DNA of 64,000 nucleotides from Daucus carota subsp. sativus (Eukaryota > Streptophyta > Magnoliopsida > Apiales > Apiaceae): assembly GCF_001625215.2 (NCBI RefSeq), contig NC_030381.2, forward strand, positions 2,071,131 through 2,135,130, written 5' to 3'. How positions within the stretch are numbered: the first letter of the stretch is position 1; every line of letters begins with the position of its first letter. Below, piece after piece: positions 23,301 through 34,092 of the stretch. A program made the position numbers and the translations under genes. The notes beneath the pieces were generated by a model. That model searched no databases and was not told the DNA's origin. It was given only the letters and a program-made list of their open reading frames with translations.

Positions 23301-25030
23301 AATTATTTTTGAGCAGTACCAAACAAGTGCTCTCCCTAATTGATGCTTTAATATCATTTTATCTTATTACAAAACAAATCTCAATGGCCAATTTTTCCTT
23401 AGGCTCTTGAACTTATAAACAGGATACACTACATCAACATATCTCCAAAGCATGTCCAGAAACAATAGATTAATCAACATTCTTATTATCTTATAAAAAC
23501 ATTAGAATTTTTCTCCTACGGTCAATTCAGTGAAGTTCTACACATTACTTGTGGGCCCTCAAAAAAATACACCGAACAATCCAAAAAATCCATGGTATTG
23601 GCCCTCAGTATCACAAATTTAAGCAATAATGGCTCAAATATCATATCCGGAAAAAATGGCCCCAAATCTAACTTTAAAACGCTACATCATGTAACGTTTA
23701 TAATTTTTTGAAAACGCTATACGATGTAGCGTTTATCCCTTGTTTTAGCCCAAGTTATGGGGAAACACCTGGAAATAGTAAAAATCTAATGCCAGATAAT
23801 GTAACGTTAGATCGTAACATTACTTTATCTAACGTTTCAAGCCCATGTAACATCACTCTCACAACGCTACATCATGTAGAGTTTTATCCTTATAACCTAA
23901 GGAGCGTCTTGGAGTGTTATTCAGGTATTCAAATCATTTCAACTCCAATTTATCATATTCATGGCCTTTTCTCTAAAATCCACTGGCATTTGAATATTAT
24001 TAGGTTTTAATGGATTTTATATAATCTCAATTGAATATCATCATATTTTTAAACATGAACTAAAATCCTAATTAAATATCACCGGATTTTATAATATAGC
24101 GCCCGTTTGTTTAAGAGGAGCAGAAGCTGTTTTTCTTGACCCGTTTGTGTAAATAAATAAAAGCACTTTTAAGAAGTTGAGTTATTTACTTCTCACTTCT
24201 AATTAACTTCTTTACTTTAAGCAAGAAGTCATTTTTTTTAAACTTGCCCAAACAGGCTCATAACTTCAAATCTTTTAAAATCGATACACCCCTAAACTAG
24301 GAGGGGTGTATTGGATTGGGATTTTAAAGCATTTTTTTGCATTCATGAAATCCGAGGGTATTCGATTGGGATTGTTTGAAATCCATTAAAATCTTGAGGT
24401 ATTCAATTGGGATTTCAAATAATGCTACAAAATCTGGTGGTATTCAATTGGGATTTTAAATTATGCTTTAAAATCCGAGGGTATTCGATTGGGATTGTTT
24501 GAAATCCATTAAAATCTGATGGTATTCAAATGCTGATGGATTTTTTTTCATTTCATAAAATGATGGATTTTGTGGCATTCTTCCGTGTATTTTAAGTTTT
24601 TTAAAATCCCACCAAATTCAATGGGATTTTGAAGCATTGTACCTAAATCCTATCAACTCTGCGACATTTCGTCAAGAATCCGCACAAAATCAAAATCCCA
24701 TACAATCCATTAAAATCTATAGACTAAAAACAATGCATTAAAATCCCAATCGAATACACCCCCGTAGGTTTTCCTACATTAACTATCCAAACTACAAACA
24801 CATACACACTAAAACACAAAAACAAAAACATACACACATACTCGGTTTATCCCACTAGTAAAGTATTGCTTATCAAAAAATCTAATAGAAAAATAAAGTA
24901 ACCTTGCTAAGGAAATGCAAAGATTAGCGAACTGAAGAGGATCGCTTTTATCGAAACTACGCATATGATCCCGTAATCTCGCCGAGACAACGACCAGCTC
25001 ACACGCATTCACCTCCGACGCCGTAAACAT
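14350..25030 (-). CDS. PIAL2-like: PIAL1/2-type E4 SUMO-protein ligase (SP-RING)
   Basis: In Arabidopsis, PIAL1/2 extend SUMO chains and help transcriptional silencing in the nucleus. Sixteen exons join in frame to 883 residues: 25030-24903, 22647-22575, 21294-21229, 20873-20808, 20719-20637, 19879-19828, 19690-19625, 18770-18703, 18610-18562, 18469-18385, 18306-18205, 18083-18032, 17647-17596, 16248-16132, 16053-15217, 15105-14350. The N-terminal region aligns with PIAL motifs (RCIDYALASSEVPKF, VNFLLNGKGVE, EGPSRVSLSCPIS). SP-RING zinc ligands: C310, H312, C333, C336 (CKHHQ, then WRCPHC). A SUMO-interaction-like acidic patch (PPIMDLTEEVDVMDIV) and the conserved EWRPTGRMRGSL box follow in a long Ser/Pro/Gln-rich tail. 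Oddities: a GC donor after exon 14, Ser where relatives have Cys after CKH.Q, and a duplicated C-terminal segment. Longer than Arabidopsis PIAL2 (about 760). Confidence 0.93.
16688..16925. repeat. Tandem duplication (~131 bp) in PIAL intron 14
   Basis: CCGATCATCTC...AGTAAGCAAC...ATTTTTCACCAGA occurs at 16688 and again at 16819, and both copies continue into AACACATCCC-TACTATG-TA-AATCACCCAC. Directly after it (16926) is one Tourist-like end AGAGCATCTCCAACCCATT without a visible partner. Confidence 0.7.
19020..19074 (-). repeat. 21-nt poly-T insertion inside a 17-bp direct repeat, PIAL intron
   Basis: CTGTGTTACATGTTCTT (19020-19036) and CTGTGTTGCATGTTCTT (19058-19074), one mismatch, flank a T-rich insert ending CTGTCAGGA. 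It fits the same retroposon-footprint pattern as 3139 and 33487. Confidence 0.5.
23640..23890. repeat. Repeated AACGCTACATCATGTA palindromic words in PIAL intron 1
   Basis: AACGCTACATCATGTA is seen at about 23679 and 23863, and an inverted-like CTATACGATGTAGCGTTTAT at about 23715. The words are imperfect palindromes. No element boundary could be set. Confidence 0.4.
24099..24261. mobile_element. Short MITE of the GTTTGTTTAAGAGGAGCAGAAGC family
   Basis: Left GCGCCCGTTTGTTTAAGAGG, right TTGCCCAAACAGGCTC; the interior CTTCTCACTTCTAATTAACT matches the copies at 6781 and 11720. Lies in PIAL intron 1. Confidence 0.6.
24301..24764. mobile_element. MITE with GGGGTGTATTSGATTGGGATTTTAA ends
   Basis: Left end GAGGGGTGTATTGGATTGGG and right end CCCAATCGAATACACCCCCG are inverted repeats, flanked by TAG at 24298-24300 and 24765-24767 (3-bp duplication, PIF/Harbinger- or CACTA-like). 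The interior has direct repeats of GGTATTCGATTGGGATTGTT and GGTATTCAATTGGGATTT. Just outside the left end another inverted end (AAAATCGATACACCCCT) forms a small extra hairpin. In PIAL intron 1. Confidence 0.65.
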
Positions 25031-26445
25031 TTTAGTATGGGAGTGTTGTTGTGTTGGAAGTCCGACAGTCGCTTGAGTCTCAGTAGCTTGTGAAGGCGGT
25101 CTTTTTTACTACATAAGTTGTGTTTGATTTGACGTGTGAACGTGTGGATGGGGTTGTGTGGTGTGGAGTACACTGGAAGTAAGGTGAGGGTGAGATTTGT
25201 GGCGGAAATTATGGTGATTCCGGGTTCAGGGTGGAATTAGTGCTTGTAATCGGGTTTGTTTACGAAGGGGTTGATTTGCCCAAATTTGTGTGATAATATG
25301 TGATTGGCTCATTTATATATATAAATAATGGGATTATATATATAAAACACTCAACTAAAATCTGACACAGGCACAGGCTGCTAAGCGATTCGGAAAAAGA
25401 ATTTGAAAACCAATTTTGAGATCCCTAGCATTACTTTTGAAATTATTTAAAAAATACTGAAATGTCATATTCAAGTTTAGAGAATTATAATTTTATTTTG
25501 AATATTTTGCATTGACTGGTGTTTTCTCTTTCCTTCATTTAATTCAATTCTCTGTCCAATTATTTCTTAAAAATTACTAGTAAGGTAGAGAATAGAGAAT
25601 AATTACAAAAATTTTGCTTAAAATCTACATCATACTTAGTATATTAACTTGTTATTAATCATATATCATATTATTTTTTTAACAGTGAGTGAGGAAGCCG
25701 TTCGAGACACTTTCGGGAAAGAATAACATGTACAGTGTATATTATTTCATACTACACCTTTAAGTGGTAGTTTTTGTTTTTTGTGATACGATGGCGAATT
25801 AATTTTAACAAACACGCAGTATGATATGGAATATTGTGTTTTGAGCACATTTAGATTGGTTAAATAAGTTATAGGATTAGTAAGGACTTATTCTTTTAAA
25901 AAAATATATATTTCTATAATTTTTTTGGATATAAGTGTTATTGAGAGGTTTAATATTCATTATGTAGGAAAAAATAAGTATGTAAGGGTTTATTTAGAAA
26001 AATATACAATTTCATATAATTTTTTCTAGAAATAAACCGTTGTTCGAAAAATAAATTTAGTTTAACAGTTTTAATATTACAAAATCCATAAAAATGAATA
26101 GAAATTAAGTTGTGATTCGAGTCAGAGGAGAACTCATTTAAGCAAGCTGGACTTCCAAAACTTGCAGACACTCAAAATTTTGAATAGAGTAGAAGTTTAG
26201 ATTTTCATCTCAAAGTAACAAACATGTGTTTGAATTTATCACATCAAATAATTTAAATTACTTTTCGGTCATGAACACCCATAGTCCTTAAGTTTTCATC
26301 TTCATAAAAGATATCTCCAATGGTGATATTAACGAGAAAAACACCGTTTATACAGCTCGCACCAAAAGCCATTCCCTATACAGAAGCACACTAACGATCT
26401 TCAAAAACATTAAATCAAAAAACCAAACTAATTAAGTTTCGAAAA
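25031..26445. other. Spacer between PIAL 5' end and LOR 3' end
   Basis: G-rich promoter-side stretch at 25031-25260 upstream of the PIAL start, then AT-rich DNA. I see no gene; the open frame at 25950-26171 is low complexity. Confidence 0.5.
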
Positions 26446-27570
26446 CTACGAAAACATCTGATCAAGAAGCAAAACGATAGCCATTGCCACCCCCTGATCG
26501 AAACCTGGCCTTATGATCAACACGAAAACATCTAATCCGAACGAAACTCCCTCTCCTCCGATCGCCGCTTCCTTTTTCCTGATCTCCGCGACAACTTTTC
26601 TCGATTTATCGTAAAATTTGCAGGATCGGTGTGCATAAGATCCTTCAATCACGTATGCATGCATTTTATTCGAACTCGTGGCTGCGTACACATGAGCAAG
26701 CACATTTCCGTTTTGCTGCAACATGTGATTGATTTGTTTTTTCGCAACCAGAATCGGATGCTTGGTGTCATCTGCAGAATTGTTGTCGTCGTCTTCGTCG
26801 TTGTAAATAAGCCATTTATCAACCAACCTCAACTTCTGCTATTGGAAACAGAGATTAAGAAAAATGTATAGAGTAGTAGAAAGTAGAATTATTAAATTTT
26901 ATATTTTTAGTAAATTTTGAAATGTAATAAAGTGGAACACTACGGGAAAACATGACATAACCGACCGCCAGAATCGGTCGGTTATGAACAATATCGGTCG
27001 GTTATAAGCCTAAAACCGACCGATATGGCTGGTCGGTTAAACCCTGGTCGTTAACAATTGGTCGGCTTTAACCCTTAAAACCGACCAAGGAAGTGGTCGG
27101 TTATGTGCTGTTTTGTTCCCAGAAAAGTGGCCCTACTTGATGCCACTTGTCACCACGTGGCAACAGGTGTCACACCACGTCAGAAGCGACTGGTAAAACC
27201 GACCGATTGCAGTGGTCGGTTTTGTGCGGTCGGTTTTGACCTGTTTTCTTGTAGTGGAAGGAGATGACAGAAAAGTGTAAAGAAATGACTGGGACGGAGA
27301 AAGTACCTTACGACGACAAAGAGTAAACTTGGATTTGCCACATCCGTCCATGAGAATTATTTCACTCGGATGCTCACAATAATTATCAACCCTATAAGCC
27401 AAATCACCCTCTGAATCAATCACCGTGAATCCATTGCAACTAAGAACCAGAGATTTCCTCCACACTGTCAGTGATTTATACGAAGCCTCGTCGATTACAT
27501 AGTCTTCTTCATGATGCTCTTCATGGACTTCATGAACTGTTCTTGACAGAGATCTTAAGAAAAGAAACAT
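26446..27570 (-). CDS. LURP-one-related (LOR) family protein
   Basis: LOR proteins have a tubby-like beta-barrel fold; Arabidopsis LURP1 is needed for basal defence against an oomycete, but most members have no known biochemical role. Exon 1 is 27570-27307 (88 codons) and exon 2 26835-26446, giving about 217 residues, the usual family length. Family features: SYKSLTVWRKSLVLSCNGF, then DSEGDLAYRVDNY and ILMDGCGKSKFTLCRRK; exon 2 ends with the hydrophobic strand/helix GVSFGLDVFVLIIRPGFDQG and AMAIVLLLDQM. The exact exon-2 acceptor is uncertain by one codon (CAG). About two thirds of the single intron is a CACTA-type MITE. Confidence 0.9.
26938..27256. mobile_element. CACTA-type MITE in the LOR intron
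   Basis: Ends CACTACGGGAAAACA and, inverted, CACTACAAGAAAACAGG, with the 3-bp duplication GAA at 26935-26937 and 27257-27259. Subterminal regions carry many copies of AACCGACC / GGTCGGTT in both orientations, as expected for transposase-binding repeats. 319 bp, non-coding. Confidence 0.9.
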
Positions 27571-27894
27571 CTTTGTATGCTGAGCTTTTTTTTCCTGATT
27601 TGTATGTTTGGAAGTAAAGGAACACTAACAAGGACTTTGAGATACTTATAAGGACAAGAATAAAAGTTTGATTTGTGTTACTATTACCATGTAAAATAAA
27701 TATTATGAAATCGACAACCATATAATACCTAACTCTGGGGACAAGAGCCTAGTCATTTGGAAGCTTTTGAACATATGTATATCCACCTATATCTTGTAAC
27801 TTCCATGTTACATAGCTCTGGGATAATGTGCCACGTCGATATACAGTTAAATCTTGATAAATAAACGGATTCGAGAGAATGGTTAGAATATAAT

Positions 27895-28030
27895 ACGATC
27901 CTCCTCAGTCCTTTTTCCAACATCTTGAGTTTGAATGTTTAAATGAACACTTAACATGGTATGAGAGTTCAGACTCGCAGGAGACTTGAGTTCGACTCCC
28001 GAACTCTTATTTAAGAGGGTGCAACTAGGT
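27895..28030 (+). mobile_element. Possible old SINE with tRNA-like box
   Basis: Flanked by TTAGAATATAAT at 27883-27894 and 28031-28042. The interior includes TGGTATGAGAGTTCAGACTC and GAGTTCGACTCCCGAACTC, resembling a tRNA T-arm/B box. No A tail is clear, so the family is uncertain. Confidence 0.45.
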
Positions 28031-28042
28031 TTAGAATATAAT

Positions 28043-29080
28043 TGCACACTTGTAGATGCATGTGTGGAGATTCTGTTTTCTGCGAGTTCTCTGGAAAAGA
28101 GATAATAACTAGATTAATTATGTGCTTGCACAATTGTGAATCTGCTGAGATTTGAAGTGGCTAAGCTAAAAACAAGAGAGGCTTTTATCTGTATACTAAT
28201 ATAGTACATGTTCTTTGTTTTGGCTTGGAGGTGAAAGCTAGGCAGTTTTTGTTTTGTATTCATTGGCAAGTGTACAATGCAAGAGAAAATGAATTGCTCA
28301 GCTGAAAAAACGATCTCCGAGATCTTGGAATAGTGAAGATCTTCTGTCAAAGGGATCCAAGTAATGTGTTTCTGCAGAGCTTGAAATCTTTGTTAAATTA
28401 TGACAAACATTATTTAGATTATTTTTGAATAAAAAAATAATATTTATATAAAAAGAAAAAAATTAAAAATTAGTTGTGATATATTTATTTTGAAGTGCAT
28501 GTCAAGTAATTTCAACCATGTTTAACCGAACTACACAAATTATTATATTTTTATCAATCATTTGGCAATGTTTGTCCGGTAGTATTTGGTAAAAATACGG
28601 AGTACTTATATCGAAAAGAGATAATATTTATATAATAATTCTAGTATTACGTATTTAATAGGTGTTTAATATTTTTTTATTAATATAAATAAATATTTCT
28701 TATAAAAAAATGAATACATATATTTTCAAATATTTATAAAATAAGTCAAGCTTTTGAAGAACAAAGCATCTCGATAGTTTGACTGCTAACTGCACGAACT
28801 TTTGACTACTAGTTGGAACAAAGACTTGATACTCTGTTTAGTTGCACAGTCTGCAAACAAGGCTTGCATGGATTATTTATATACTAGTTGAGCTCTTTCG
28901 GCATCTACAAATATCTTGGGTACACTATTTTAGATATTATCGCAAGGACATAAATAATTGTTGGCGTATCTTTCGACGATGATATTAAATTATTCTCTGA
29001 TTTCTACATGTGCTGGCTGGCCTGGCCTCTAGAATCAACTCTAGTGACTCATTTTAATATGTACATGCCTTCACATAGTA
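28043..29080. other. AT-rich spacer, no gene recognised
   Basis: No domain, RNA gene or clear element seen. The frame at 28114-28350 is not convincing. Confidence 0.5.
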
Positions 29081-29337
29081 CTTCTCCGTCTCTAAATATT
29101 TTTTTCATTTGTCATTATCACGTTTGTCAATATACATTTTTGATTATTAATATTTTTAATTTTATATTAATATTAAATATAAAAACTTCACCGTATTAAA
29201 GTACTCATAAATACGAATTAACAAGATCACTCATGACTATATTTAATCTTATAGATTAGACGTAAATTAGTAATTTGTCTCGTGTTATAAACAATACCGA
29301 CATTTCAAATGGGCAATGTTTTTAGAGACGGAGGGAG
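29081..29337. mobile_element. Stowaway MITE (family A), first of an inverted pair
   Basis: Begins CTTCTCCGTCTCTAAATAT and ends AGAGACGGAGGGAG; TA at 29079-29080 and 29338-29339. Interior shared with 6054-6312. Confidence 0.88.
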
Positions 29338-29339
29338 TA

Positions 29340-29568
29340 ACATATGTCGGGACTGTTCATAACATGAGATAAATTACTAATTTACGTCTAATCTATAAGA
29401 CTAAATATAGTCGTGAGTGATCTTGTTGGATTCGTATTCACGAGTACTTTAATACAATGAAGTTTTTATATTTAATACCAATACGAAATTAAAGATATTA
29501 ATGATCAAAATTGTGTATTGGCAAACGCGCCGAAGAGAAACAGGAAAAGTAATAAGAGACGGAGGGAG
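29340..29568. mobile_element. Stowaway MITE (family A), second copy, inverted, inner end missing
   Basis: Reverse-complement copy of the element at 29081, starting at TATGTCGGGACTGTTCATAA and ending AGAGACGGAGGGAG before TA. About 35 bp of the inner end are absent. Together the two copies form an inverted repeat with arms of roughly 200 bp. Confidence 0.85.
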
Positions 29569-29904
29569 TAACTAACTACAGTTCAGTTGGGTATTTTTAA
29601 TTTTTTTGTACAAGCGCCGTTGTGGTTACCTGTAAAACAACAGTGAAAGATCGATTATTTAACACAAATGAATACACGTAGAATGTACACAGACACGTCT
29701 CTCTCAGAGAACTTTTCTCAAAATCTTCTGATCAGAAACTTACCTAAAAGAAATTTCGGTGAGAGATATGGCTTAGGCTGGCGTTCCGTCTCTGAAATAA
29801 TGATGAATTGATGATCTGGAACGATTAATGTTGAAAGTTATAGGGATTCTCGGGTCTTAGTCTTGATCAATACGAGAGAATGATTTTAAATACGGTTTTT
29901 CTCT

Positions 29905-30072
29905 GGTGTGTCCATGAGCACACAATAAGCGCTAACATCTATGAGTTTGGTGCATTCTGTCATGTAATTATAAATATGGATGCCCCCTGCATTTACATCA
30001 ATTCAACCAATCAAAATCCTCCAAACTCATCAAATTTTGTGCATATTGTGTGCCCTTGGGCACACATTAGAA
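29905..30072. mobile_element. Short inverted-repeat element (GTGTGCCC ends)
   Basis: Left GTGTGTCCATGAGCACACAA and right TTGTGTGCCCTTGGGCACAC are inverted relative to each other, and each is itself hairpin-like. The interior repeats ACTCATCAAATTTTG-type sequence inverted to GAGTTTGGTGCATT. Target duplication not resolved. Confidence 0.5.
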
Positions 30073-30144
30073 AGACCCTTTTAAATATCATTGCATCCAA
30101 TTCAAAATACTAGATTACGTATCGTCTCAATTTAAAACATTATA

Positions 30145-30355
30145 CTCCCTCGGTCCCTATTTAGCTGTCCAGTTTGGAAGTAAAAACTTGTCCCTATTTA
30201 TTTATCTGTCCATTTATAATGTAGTAATCCCACTAGTATTTTCCTACAATTAAGGCATTAAATAAGAGTATTGATGGAAGTTTTTTATCAAACTTAAATT
30301 TTCTTAATATGCGTGAAAATGTTAAAAATGGACAGATAAATAGGGACAGAGAGAG
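30145..30355. mobile_element. Stowaway MITE (family B)
   Basis: Ends CTCCCTCGGTCCCTATTTAG and AATAGGGACAGAGAGAG; TA at 30143-30144 and 30356-30357. Same family as 9671-9974. Confidence 0.85.
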
Positions 30356-30552
30356 TATCATATTATGTTTCGGAATAATTTTTAGATTTAAACACAACAC
30401 GATATAACTTTTTCTCCTGAAAATCAAAACGAGGGATACTCTGGCGGTATTGATAAGTGAAAATTCAGACCATTTTTCGTAATTATGATATTTTAAAAAT
30501 TATTTGAAAAAAAAATTATAATAGAGATATTCTCTTTGGTATCATGTCAAAT

Positions 30553-30965
30553 AACTTATTCTTGAAAGTTTAATATATTGATAAAAGGAAGAGAAGATAT
30601 TATCAAGATCATATTAATATATTATAATCAAAACTAAAGATCATATTCTTGAAAGTTCAATATATTGATTTACTCTATCAAAAAAAATTAAATGTCCACA
30701 AAATTAGCCCAAGATCATATTAATATATTATAATCAAAACTTAAGATTTCTTGAAAGTTCAATATATTGATAAAAGGAAATGATTTCTAAATTCTTACTC
30801 TATCAGAAAAAATTAAATGTACACAAAATTAGCCCAAGATCATATTAATATATTATAATCAAAACTAAAAATCATATTCTTGAAAGTTCAATATATTGAT
30901 AAAAGGAAATGATTTCTAAGTTCTTACTCTATCAAAAAAAATTAAATGTACACAAAATTAGCCCA
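30553..30965. repeat. About 130-bp tandem repeat, four unequal copies
   Basis: Units start with TTCTTGAAAGTTCAATATATT (near 30553, 30650, 30752, 30878) and contain ATAAAAGGAAATGATTTCTAA, CACAAAATTAGCCCAAGATC and TATTATAATCAAAACT. Two copies are near full length; two lack inner blocks. Confidence 0.8.
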
Positions 30966-31262
30966 TCTATTTCAAATTAAGCTGCACACTGAATTACATG
31001 AACTATTGATGGCATCATCCTAAATATGGTAAAACAAGTATTTCCTTCTTTCCGTTAATGTTGTCACATCTCTATTACGTATATCTTACTCCCACGTTAT
31101 TCTATACTATTAATTCAAATAACTAAAGTGGCCACAGTCCACAAAAGTTCAACACAGTCTACATGATTTTTCGAACTTCCAATCCCATGGGAACAACACA
31201 ACCTTTCATCATGCAATGTATCTGAAAATTCAACACCATTTTTGGAAAGATTTTGAAGAAAG

Positions 31263-32687
31263 TGTTATGGCCAGATTTGTCCCTGGTAATCTTATAGAGG
31301 GCGCGCCTTTCTCGGAGGTAATTCCGAGGGCGCGGCCTCTTGGCAGGGGGGAGCATGTCAGTGGAGTATCTTGGATAGCCATGGGAAGAAGACCGAGGGC
31401 GCGCCCTTGGCGGGGTGATCCCGTGGGCGCGGCCTTCGGATATTAGAAGACATGTCTGACCTGTTGAGACGACTCATGGGACAAGACATCGAAGATGAAG
31501 GGCGCGCCCTCAGGGGTCGCGCCCACATGTGGACGCATTGAATGAGAGGGCGTACCCCTTGGAGGTGTAACCTCTTTGAGAGGGCGTACCCCTTGGAGGT
31601 GTAACCTCTATGAGAGGTTTGACCTCTTTGAGAGGGCGTACCCCTTGGAGGTGTAACCTCTATGAGAGGCTTGACCATATTTGGCCACATTTGGCCACGT
31701 GAATTGGGAGAGGGCGCGCCCTCCGCGGGTAATCCGGGAGGCGCGGCCCTTTGTCTCAAGAGCACGATGTCACGTGTCTGAAGTGTGAAGAGAATGAGGA
31801 ACAAGGGTCAAGGGCGCGCCCTCCGTGGTCGCGCCCACAGGTGATGAATGTGTGTGAGGTTGAGTGAGTCTCGATGACGACCCTTCCGAGGGATACGAAG
31901 ATTTACCCTTCCGAGGGATATGAAGACTAGTGCCAGAGCTCATCTGGTAGTTATCAGGCTCATCTGGTAGTTCCCGGGTTACGTCCGGGCGTGATCTATA
32001 ATCCCCAGTCCTGCTATCTGCCGGGTTGTCCTCGTGCGGGGGCCTGGGGTGATCATGGTTGTAGAAGGCCCTCAGGGGTAACACGAAGGCCGATCATATG
32101 TCCGGGTCCTGTATTCTGGTGAGTTAGTCCTCATTGGGGGACTGGGACGATCGTGTAACTTGGCTCCTCAATTGTCTTATCTCTTAGTGAGAACCTTCAC
32201 TAGGGGGTAAGGACGCGTCCATACGCCTCATGGAAGTGGTTACGACTCTATCCGATGTCTCCTCCATGTTACGAAGAGTAGCGGTTAGTGTCACCTCTCG
32301 TAGTGGAGGTGATGCCGTATCCGTGATGTACTTGGACTAGGATTCTAAGGTAGTTGTCTCAAGGCTTACTTCTAACTGGAGTAGAACTCTAAGTGATAAG
32401 TCTCCGACCCACGGTTGGTCTTATCCCCAAGAGGCCTAGTCCTGATCAAACTAGGAGTCTTGGTTCTATAGAACTACGTACGGCTTGATCCCCTATATAA
32501 AGGGGTACGTAGGCACATCAAGGGGATATATCGAGAGTTGTGAGAACGAGAGCAGAAATATATTCCCTTGATCTCAGCCACCCTCAAACAAACAACCACC
32601 ACTCTTCGGCGACCAAAACCACCGTCACGGATCTTGATTCCGGCCATGAACCTCATCCTTGTTGATTACCAAATTCCTCTATCAACA
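31263..32687 (+). mobile_element. Solo LTR of an LTR retrotransposon (fossil)
   Basis: Begins TGTTATGGCC and ends CTATCAACA, so TG...CA ends with a short inverted TGTTRA, and a perfect 5-bp target duplication GAAAG lies at 31258-31262 and 32688-32692. Near the right end is a TATA box (CTATATAAAGGGG, about 32491) and a C/A-rich stretch typical of an LTR transcript start. There is no internal region, so it is a solo LTR; the intact duplication suggests moderate age. Superfamily not determined. The left half carries five GGCGCGCC palindromes and a tandem repeat of GAGAGGGCGTACCCCTTGGA units. It is much more GC-rich than its surroundings. Confidence 0.85.
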
Positions 32688-32692
32688 GAAAG

Positions 32693-33486
32693 CAACAACA
32701 ATCTTTCTCAAATACCCCATCGAGATCTTACTAAACTTAGTCAATCTAGCCTCCTAATCGTCCGACAAGATTAATATCTACCACCACGTTATTTTATATT
32801 AATTGTTGCTTTAATTATTGTCTTGATGCTAAACATGAACCAGCTTCGGACACGCAGGCATGTTAGCAATCGAGAACATAATTTAGCAAGTAATTAGGTG
32901 GGGCCACAGTCTCATAAGTGAATAATTAGATTTGATATACTATGGATTATTATCATGATTAGCTGTAAAGATCACGATGATTAAAGAGAAACAGTAGTAC
33001 AATTTGTTTTGGAAAGTGATAAATCGAGAGCAATTTTTCAATTTCCTGAAATTTGTATTGAAAGTGTATGACTTATGCAGATGCAAAGGGAAAGAGCATT
33101 CAATTTGCTCTGGAACTAAAAAAGTTGCTCTGGAAATATCATTTCCTTTTGTTTTTGCTAAATTAGGATCCCATGACAGAAGAAAAACAATATTCAATAT
33201 TGCAAAAGAATTTTTGAAGAAAAATCGTTAAATAAAGTCGTTTGTTTCAAGAAAATGTAGCACACAATTTGTTTAATATATAATAATTCATTTATAGAAG
33301 ATATAAAAATTGAATAATCACATGATTAAATGAATTATATTTAAGATAAAGAACCGTCCAAATAACCATCATCGAGACATCTCTTTAGTGCAACATTTCT
33401 AGTATTAATTTTACCGATAAAAATACAAATAATCAAATATGATTTGACAAATAATCTTATAAAAATACTAACAAATATACTGTATC
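32693..33486. other. Spacer, no gene recognised
   Basis: Overlapping open frames on both strands at 32940-33231 have no recognisable family. Confidence 0.45.
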
Positions 33487-33529
33487 AAATGTGCTTTGAA
33501 AATCTGTCAAAAAAAATGTGCTTTGAAAA
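33487..33529 (+). repeat. 11-nt TCTGTC-A(n) insertion inside a 16-bp direct repeat
   Basis: AAATGTGCTTTGAAAA occurs at 33487-33502 and 33514-33529. The insert is TCTGTC plus A5, with more A running into the second repeat. It matches the reverse complement of the insert at 3156. Confidence 0.65.
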
Positions 33530-33778
33530 ATAATCCTTGCCGCCTCGATAATAACTACTTTTCGACAGATCGATACATAAAAGACATAAAGAATTCGTAT
33601 TGATCAAATTTATACAAGTGCAGCCCCTTTGGAAATAAACAAGGCCGTCAAAAAGATACAGGTGGATCATGAATTCATGATTAAGAATATTTATATCACA
33701 ATTCTCCGTAACAATATAATTGTTTATTATACAATGCAAACTGCATGCCCTAGTTGCCTAGTAATAGATTAGGATATA

Positions 33779-34090
33779 CTCCCTCCGTCCCGGTCATTTC
33801 TATACAGTTTCCTCTTTGGGACGTCCCATCATTTCTATACATTCCTAAAATAGCAACTTTTAATAATGTAAAACACTATTACACCAACTACTTTCTTCCA
33901 CTATATTCATTTTATAATAATATAAACACTATTACACCCACTACTTTCCCCCACTATCACACATCTATAATTAAATATAAGTGGGTCCCGCCACTTTACT
34001 CACTTCTCATCTAACTTTACTCATTTTTTACACTTTTTCTTGGTCTCCGTGTCCACACCAAATGTATACTATCTATTGGGACGGAGGGAG
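33779..34090. mobile_element. Stowaway MITE (family C)
   Basis: Ends CTCCCTCCGTCCCGGTCAT and TTGGGACGGAGGGAG; TA at 33777-33778 and 34091-34092. Shares TTGGGACGTCCCATCATTT-like and CTTGGTCTCCGTGTCC words with 45510-45810. Confidence 0.9.
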
Positions 34091-34092
34091 TA

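Noticed and set aside
31216-32084. GC-rich open frames on both strands
   Set aside because: They lie largely within the solo LTR and reflect its base composition.
32940-33231. Overlapping frames on both strands
   Set aside because: No recognisable family and complementary frames of similar length; not supported as a gene.
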